Shown here: positions 62,701 through 64,000 of the stretch, in pieces
How positions within the stretch are numbered: position 1 is the stretch's first letter
Layout: each line of letters opens with the position of its first letter
Assembly: GCF_000174195.1 (NCBI RefSeq)
Contig: NZ_ACFY01000057.1
Coordinates: forward strand, 1-64,000
Direction of reading: 5' to 3'
Length of the DNA: 64,000 nt
From: Roseburia inulinivorans DSM 16841
GTDB lineage: Bacteria > Bacillota > Clostridia > Lachnospirales > Lachnospiraceae
Notes under the pieces: generated by a model
What the model saw: the letters and a program-made list of their open reading frames with translations, nothing else
The model's database searches: none
What the model was told of the DNA's origin: nothing
Made by a program: the position numbers and the translations under genes

Positions 62701-64000
62701 CGACCCGGCAGGAAATATTACTGAGATCACCAAACCGGGTGGAAGAAAGACCAGCTATGGATATGATAAGAATTATAATGTTACATCTGTAACAGATCCG
62801 ATGGGCTATGTTGCAAAGACAGTCTACGATAAAGACAACCGTGTAACAGAAGAGACCGATGCACTGGGGCAGAAGGAATCCTATACCTATGATAAGGACA
62901 GCAGGGTAACTTCTATTACAGACAAGCGTGGATTCACAACGGGATTTGATTACGATGCACATGGGAATATTCAGGTTGTTACAGATAAGACCGGATTAAA
63001 GAGCCATCTGGAATATGACAAGAATGACAACCTGACCAAAGTAACTGATGCCCTTGGCGGTGTAACAACTTATGGTTACGACAACATGGATAACCTGGTG
63101 ACCTTCACCAATGCAGCAAATAAGACAACGAATTATACTTATGACTTAGAAGGCAACCTGACATCCATCAAAGATCCGGCAGGAAGAACGGAGAAATTCG
63201 ACTATGATGAAAAAGGCAGACTGACCGGACATACACAGGCAAGCGGCAAGAAAACCACGTATGATTACGACAAACTGAATGACCTGTTGGAGAAATCTTA
63301 TCAGGACGCAAAAGGCGAGACATCCGAAAAGGACGTGACCTACGCATATAACAGTGCCGGGGAACGGGTATCCATGAAGGATCAGACAGGCAAGAGCAGC
63401 TACGAATACGATGCACTTGGAAGAATCACCAAAGTGACAAGCGGTTCGAAAAAGGATGTCAGCTACGTTTATGATGACGCAGATAATCTGCAGGCAATCG
63501 TATACCCGGATGGGACAAAGATCAGCTATGAATACGACTTAAATGATAATCTGGTAAAACTGACAGACCGTAATAGAAAAGTAACCACTTACAAGCATGA
63601 TGCACTGAACCGTGTGGCAGAAGAACCGACGGAAGTATCTTACGATGCAGAAGATCATATCACAAAGATTGTGAATACCTGTGGTTCCTGCGGCAAAGTA
63701 ATCAGTACTTATGAGTACAAGTACAATGATCAGGGATATGTAGTTGGAGAAACAGCTACGGAACTGGAAGCTGGAACAAGAAAGACGCCAAGCTGGGAAG
63801 ACTGGTACAACTGGGGCGATACACAGAAAGAGACAGACAAAGCAGACTGTGAGCATCAGGAAAAAGAGATCCAGACGACACGTACCTATGAATACGATGA
63901 CAACTGGGAACTGACACGCTGTACAGAAAAAGCAGAGGGCGGTAAAAAGACAGTCCATAATTATACTTATGACAAGATTGGAAACCGGACCTCTTACGAG
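56765..64000 (+). CDS. Giant secreted Rhs/YD-repeat (WapA-like) protein, 3' end outside the window
   Basis: ATG 56765 opens a frame of 2412 codons that is still open at the window end. Residues 1-29 are a signal peptide (FRKSAIALVLALLMALQGTE). An acidic Thr/Glu/Gln linker runs to about 120. A DNRLRE-type domain lies near 390-560 (IGDNNYPYVGFDDGIKSGNL). A LysM-like segment is near 692-735 (FDTFPKIAKYYGVPLKNIMK), and the DUF6531-type start of the Rhs shell is near 770 (EPVNLNTGNFYMDQSDATMN). From about residue 900 onward there are dozens of YD repeats (YDKAGNLVSSTDEEGRT type). These build the cocoon that encloses a C-terminal toxin, which is not visible here. It follows the LytTR pair and has the same domain ending style as the orphan tips in region 1. 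Confidence 0.92.
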   Translation, partial: MKRFRKSAIALVLALLMALQGTEPIFVQAKEAIEDVQKNADFSRPEALTEEEAGITDSTSGEQDKSQQSDADVQNETTPSEDTETQEEQTTPAEETEENPQEKEVELKEPQDYYPIPEEPEGELIDYDAISKTYKTGDKQYTTVYGGYVGTYKNEDGDTELVDNTLVKPEEADTPASEEAQEASSVVATEEKEEKTEVYQNKANDYAILLPEQMSEENGVTIENGKTRIGIIPVDGDYTHSVIKDNAILYNEVYEGADVQYTVLDSSIKEDIVLQQPTDREVYEYELQIPGYQAEVKDNQVYIYPEGKTIKDAKYLLETPSMEDAAGEISFLITLELREEDGKTILTVKPDRDWLSAEERQYPVRIDPTPVEIQKSSFNMIGVEEGSPTSQIGDNNYPYVGFDDGIKSGNLAGFGTAHQNCRTYIKVNSNFSQIPKDSKIDSATFAVSQKTAYSGGASQFGLYRVDQSWNTSITWKTKPVNLTFQDVQNASTSRNSYINYDVKDLVNDWVQGTHANNGFALVAIAEANNLGASMQCEVLNNRASVYGPKLSIQWSPAEDPYLRDMSLDETTILLRPMTEKNTNGKLKFDAVFADGIAKSKSTVEYYLLPDEENEEHHETDAKPLYSYPDSTEYNKQFPEANKYYSKDSNWQSALYSGLTKDKLYKIKAKASKEIDGKLETGKEVTSDSFVIYEVKQFDTFPKIAKYYGVPLKNIMKDNQVMDALVVANNTIFIRNPQTNVPYSPAPLTDQDKMRIDGALMGRGLHCEFGFEPVNLNTGNFYMDQSDATMNELNGEFSITRSYNSKGTDQHSMFGRGWSFNYDQSLSQMEDGSLLYMRGDGSYLIFDKNEDGSYTTPDGYVYDLKAVSYKDTDHDYIGWELTDADQSVWSFDKYGILRYVTDVNGFKTVLDYDDDYNLSKITTPSGKTFGVKQDKFGHIKELSLPDGGKVSYKYDEQGNLISVTDPNGTTKEYKYDDDSRMTSWKDENGNTVVKNTYDKEGRVVEQTDAEKGTATFKYGKSSTTTTDNEGNKTVYHYDDQYRTTSIEYPDGTTCEKTYNAENQLASETTAAGTKTYTYDTFGNVATETREDGKTASYTYNEQNKLTSATGYNGATVTYSYDGNGNMVTSTKPDGTAITYTYDDKHRMVSQTDGRGVTTTYSYDGPNMTGYVDGNGAAWGFTYDAMNRAVTMTDPLGNVTSNSYDANGNLTSKTAADGGVTAYTLDGVGNITASTDALGNTTTYTYDKMYNMTSGTDPKGNQISYVYDKNYQQVKATDAKGNTITYKYDSMGRVIEESNKDFGTKLYEYDKAGNLKKYTDGNGNATVSKFDSLGQVLQSKDAVGNITKYEYDALGNETKITYGDGSSHSKEYDNCGRLAKETDELGAVTTYTYDAADNLVSKSDDSGRTWTYTYDNTGNRLSETNPEGGTTTYTYDKAGNLVSSTDEEGRTDTYAYDKAGNLTTSKDALGYTVSMKYDLNGNLVSSTDENGNTSTMTYDGNGNMTSVSDAKGNITAMKYDSTDNLEQTVDALKGKTTYEYDSQGNSTKMTDALGNAYSYVYDKEGNNTSIILPTGDKVLMEYDAIGQLVKCTDAQGLVITYQYDGAGNLIHSSDNGGNSMDYTYDGAGNVLTQTDELGRTATYKYDQYGRLLKLTEADGSITSYEYDVMDRITAVTDAEGHKTTFTYDKVGNQLSMTEEEEATYKYAYDKKDRVISQTNPLGASSTFKYDGNDNVTESVDENGTVTKYAYDKNDNLVSQTDGNGNTTTYQYDELDRKIGETSPLKETNEYRYDAIGNLTKSKDPMGLITEYKYDSLSNMTEQISPKGAVTKYDYDKHGNVISVTDAKGNETQYSVDLNDNVTKMTQANGGEYTYSYDKAGRLKSMTSPLGYTKNFSYDKVDNVVKESDSLKSTTTYTYDKLHNMKSSTNALDGTTSFSYDKYGNLVKETDPLGRSNTYSYDLAGQMTSAADPLGKITAYTYDPAGNITEITKPGGRKTSYGYDKNYNVTSVTDPMGYVAKTVYDKDNRVTEETDALGQKESYTYDKDSRVTSITDKRGFTTGFDYDAHGNIQVVTDKTGLKSHLEYDKNDNLTKVTDALGGVTTYGYDNMDNLVTFTNAANKTTNYTYDLEGNLTSIKDPAGRTEKFDYDEKGRLTGHTQASGKKTTYDYDKLNDLLEKSYQDAKGETSEKDVTYAYNSAGERVSMKDQTGKSSYEYDALGRITKVTSGSKKDVSYVYDDADNLQAIVYPDGTKISYEYDLNDNLVKLTDRNRKVTTYKHDALNRVAEEPTEVSYDAEDHITKIVNTCGSCGKVISTYEYKYNDQGYVVGETATELEAGTRKTPSWEDWYNWGDTQKETDKADCEHQEKEIQTTRTYEYDDNWELTRCTEKAEGGKKTVHNYTYDKIGNRTSYE

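Larger units (their letters stand above)
23384..64000. mobile_element. Left and central part of an integrative and conjugative element (Tn1549 / CD1107-1112 type)
   Basis: From the tldD break onward the genes form an ICE: XRE regulator, ParMR, methyltransferases, candidate oriT, MobC, MOBP relaxase, PcfB, VirD4, Maff2, VirB6, PrgI, VirB4 and a cell-wall hydrolase, all on one strand. No integrase, excisionase or right end was found, so the far boundary lies beyond the window. Whether the LytTR/kinase pair and the Rhs gene (after 54.5 kb) belong to the element is not settled. Confidence 0.65.

Noticed and set aside
59480-64000. Regularly spaced short repeats that might suggest a CRISPR or tandem array
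   Set aside because: They are degenerate, in frame, about 60-66 bases apart and encode YD repeats; there is no constant repeat with unique spacers.
1-64000. tRNA, rRNA or CRISPR loci
   Set aside because: No cloverleaf with a TTCGA-type loop, no rRNA segment and no repeat-spacer array was recognised by eye.

Overview
The window looks like the chromosome of a gut Firmicute of the Lachnospiraceae type (Roseburia, Agathobacter or Blautia relatives). The grounds are a low-GC, A-rich genome, a single-chain clostridial-type PurL, and a conjugative module with the CD1107-CD1112 / Tn1549-like gene order. No rRNA, tRNA or CRISPR array was seen. The genus is an inference.

Region 1 (1 to about 16.8 kb) is a decaying graveyard of polymorphic-toxin cassettes, nearly all on the plus strand. 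It holds promoterless Rhs/WapA C-terminal tips: a YwqJ-like deaminase, a WapA-type tRNA nuclease, a GH19-like muramidase/chitinase and several toxin tails. Each is followed by one or more immunity genes (SUKH-3, SUKH, Imm7, Imm30, PoNi-like DUF1910/DUF1911, Tdi1/GAD-like, DUF6572, zinc ribbons). Two nearly full IS110 elements and one internally deleted IS110 remnant sit among them. The non-coding ends of the two intact copies carry compensatory base changes, as expected for bridge RNAs. A DUF1016/YhcG nuclease-like gene, a radical-SAM remnant and large palindromic repeats close the region.

Region 2 (17.1 to 23.4 kb) is core chromosome: a LysR regulator divergent from purL (FGAM synthase), then a tldD-like peptidase gene that loses its 3' third at about 23.37 kb.

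Region 3 (23.4 kb to at least 54 kb) is an integrative and conjugative element, probably inserted in tldD. Its front carries an XRE regulator, ParM/ParR-like segregation genes, a C5 cytosine methyltransferase, an amidoligase plus gamma-glutamylcyclotransferase pair, a very large sortase-anchored Cna-B adhesin, MetK, a toprim/DUF3991 protein and a second DNA methyltransferase. The transfer module follows: candidate oriT, MobC, MOBP relaxase, PcfB, ArdC-like, VirD4, Maff2, VirB6, PrgI, VirB4 and a lysozyme/CHAP hydrolase. Behind it is cargo: a glycoside-hydrolase-like DUF1906 protein with a YcxB-like membrane partner.

Region 4 (54.6 kb to the end) is an Agr-type LytTR regulator and GHKL kinase, followed by a giant secreted Rhs/YD-repeat protein that runs off the window with at least 2412 codons. 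Its toxin tip is not visible. No integrase or right end of the element was found.

At least seven reading frames are broken by what looks like loss of one base in a homopolymer, mostly A-tracts. This is either a sequencing or assembly signature or real decay, and it affects how several genes below should be read.
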